Assembly: GCA_021814085.1 (NCBI GenBank)
Contig: JAKAJA010000019.1
Location: forward strand, 1-13,138
From: Acidobacteriota bacterium
Lineage (GTDB): Bacteria > Acidobacteriota > UBA4820 > DSQY01
Reading direction: 5' to 3'
Length of the DNA stretch: 13,138 nt
Position numbers and translations under genes: made by a program. Of this stretch, positions 13,138-13,138 are shown piece after piece. The notes under the pieces are model-generated. The model was not told the origin of the DNA and did no database searches. It saw only the letters and a list, made by a program, of their open reading frames with translations. Position 1 is the stretch's first letter; every line of letters starts with the position of its first letter.

Positions 13138-13138
13138 G

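Overview
The window is GC-rich bacterial DNA with strong third-position GC bias and dense, mostly co-directional genes. The family set and the gene order rimP-nusA-infB-rbfA-truB show a bacterium. The genes ylxR and rplGA, which lie between nusA and infB in many Gram-positives, are absent. Secreted proteins have Gram-negative-style signal sequences. An Acidobacteriota-like or deltaproteobacteria-like lineage would fit, but the sequence alone does not settle this.

Left half, + strand (about 60-6377): a promoter-like site and a short intrinsic-terminator-like hairpin precede a tightly packed translation/transcription operon. It encodes rimP (30S maturation), nusA (transcription elongation/termination), infB (initiation factor IF2, with a very long Ala/Pro-rich linker), rbfA (30S maturation) and truB (tRNA pseudouridine-55 synthase). 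Spacings are 19 nt, 2 nt, 101 nt and a 17-nt overlap. The one loose junction, infB-rbfA, is filled by a pair of inverted heptamer arrays. A hairpin at 6355-6377 closes the operon and is shared with the convergent gene that follows.

Middle, - strand (6402-8192): one gene with its own well-formed promoter encodes a secreted beta-propeller / Ig-like / FN3-like protein of unknown function. A 328-nt gap (8139-8466) follows, holding its promoter and an imperfect direct-plus-inverted repeat arrangement.

Right half, - strand (8467-13137): a protein-quality-control cluster, read from the right edge leftward as clpB (5' part outside the window), htpX (membrane zinc protease), an HtrA/DegP-type serine protease and grpE (DnaK nucleotide exchange factor). 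Together these cover cytosolic disaggregation, inner-membrane proteolysis, envelope proteolysis and the DnaK cycle. The clpB-htpX gap can fold into a nested hairpin. The htpX-htrA gap, together with the 5' end of htrA, carries a second inverted pair of purine-rich heptamer arrays of the same general type as the one between infB and rbfA.

The protein-coding content is largely conserved housekeeping. The least explained features are the paired inverted heptamer arrays at two unrelated loci, the leader terminator in front of rimP-nusA, the structured clpB-htpX spacer and the uncharacterised secreted propeller protein. No CRISPR array, tRNA, rRNA, transposase or phage gene was seen.
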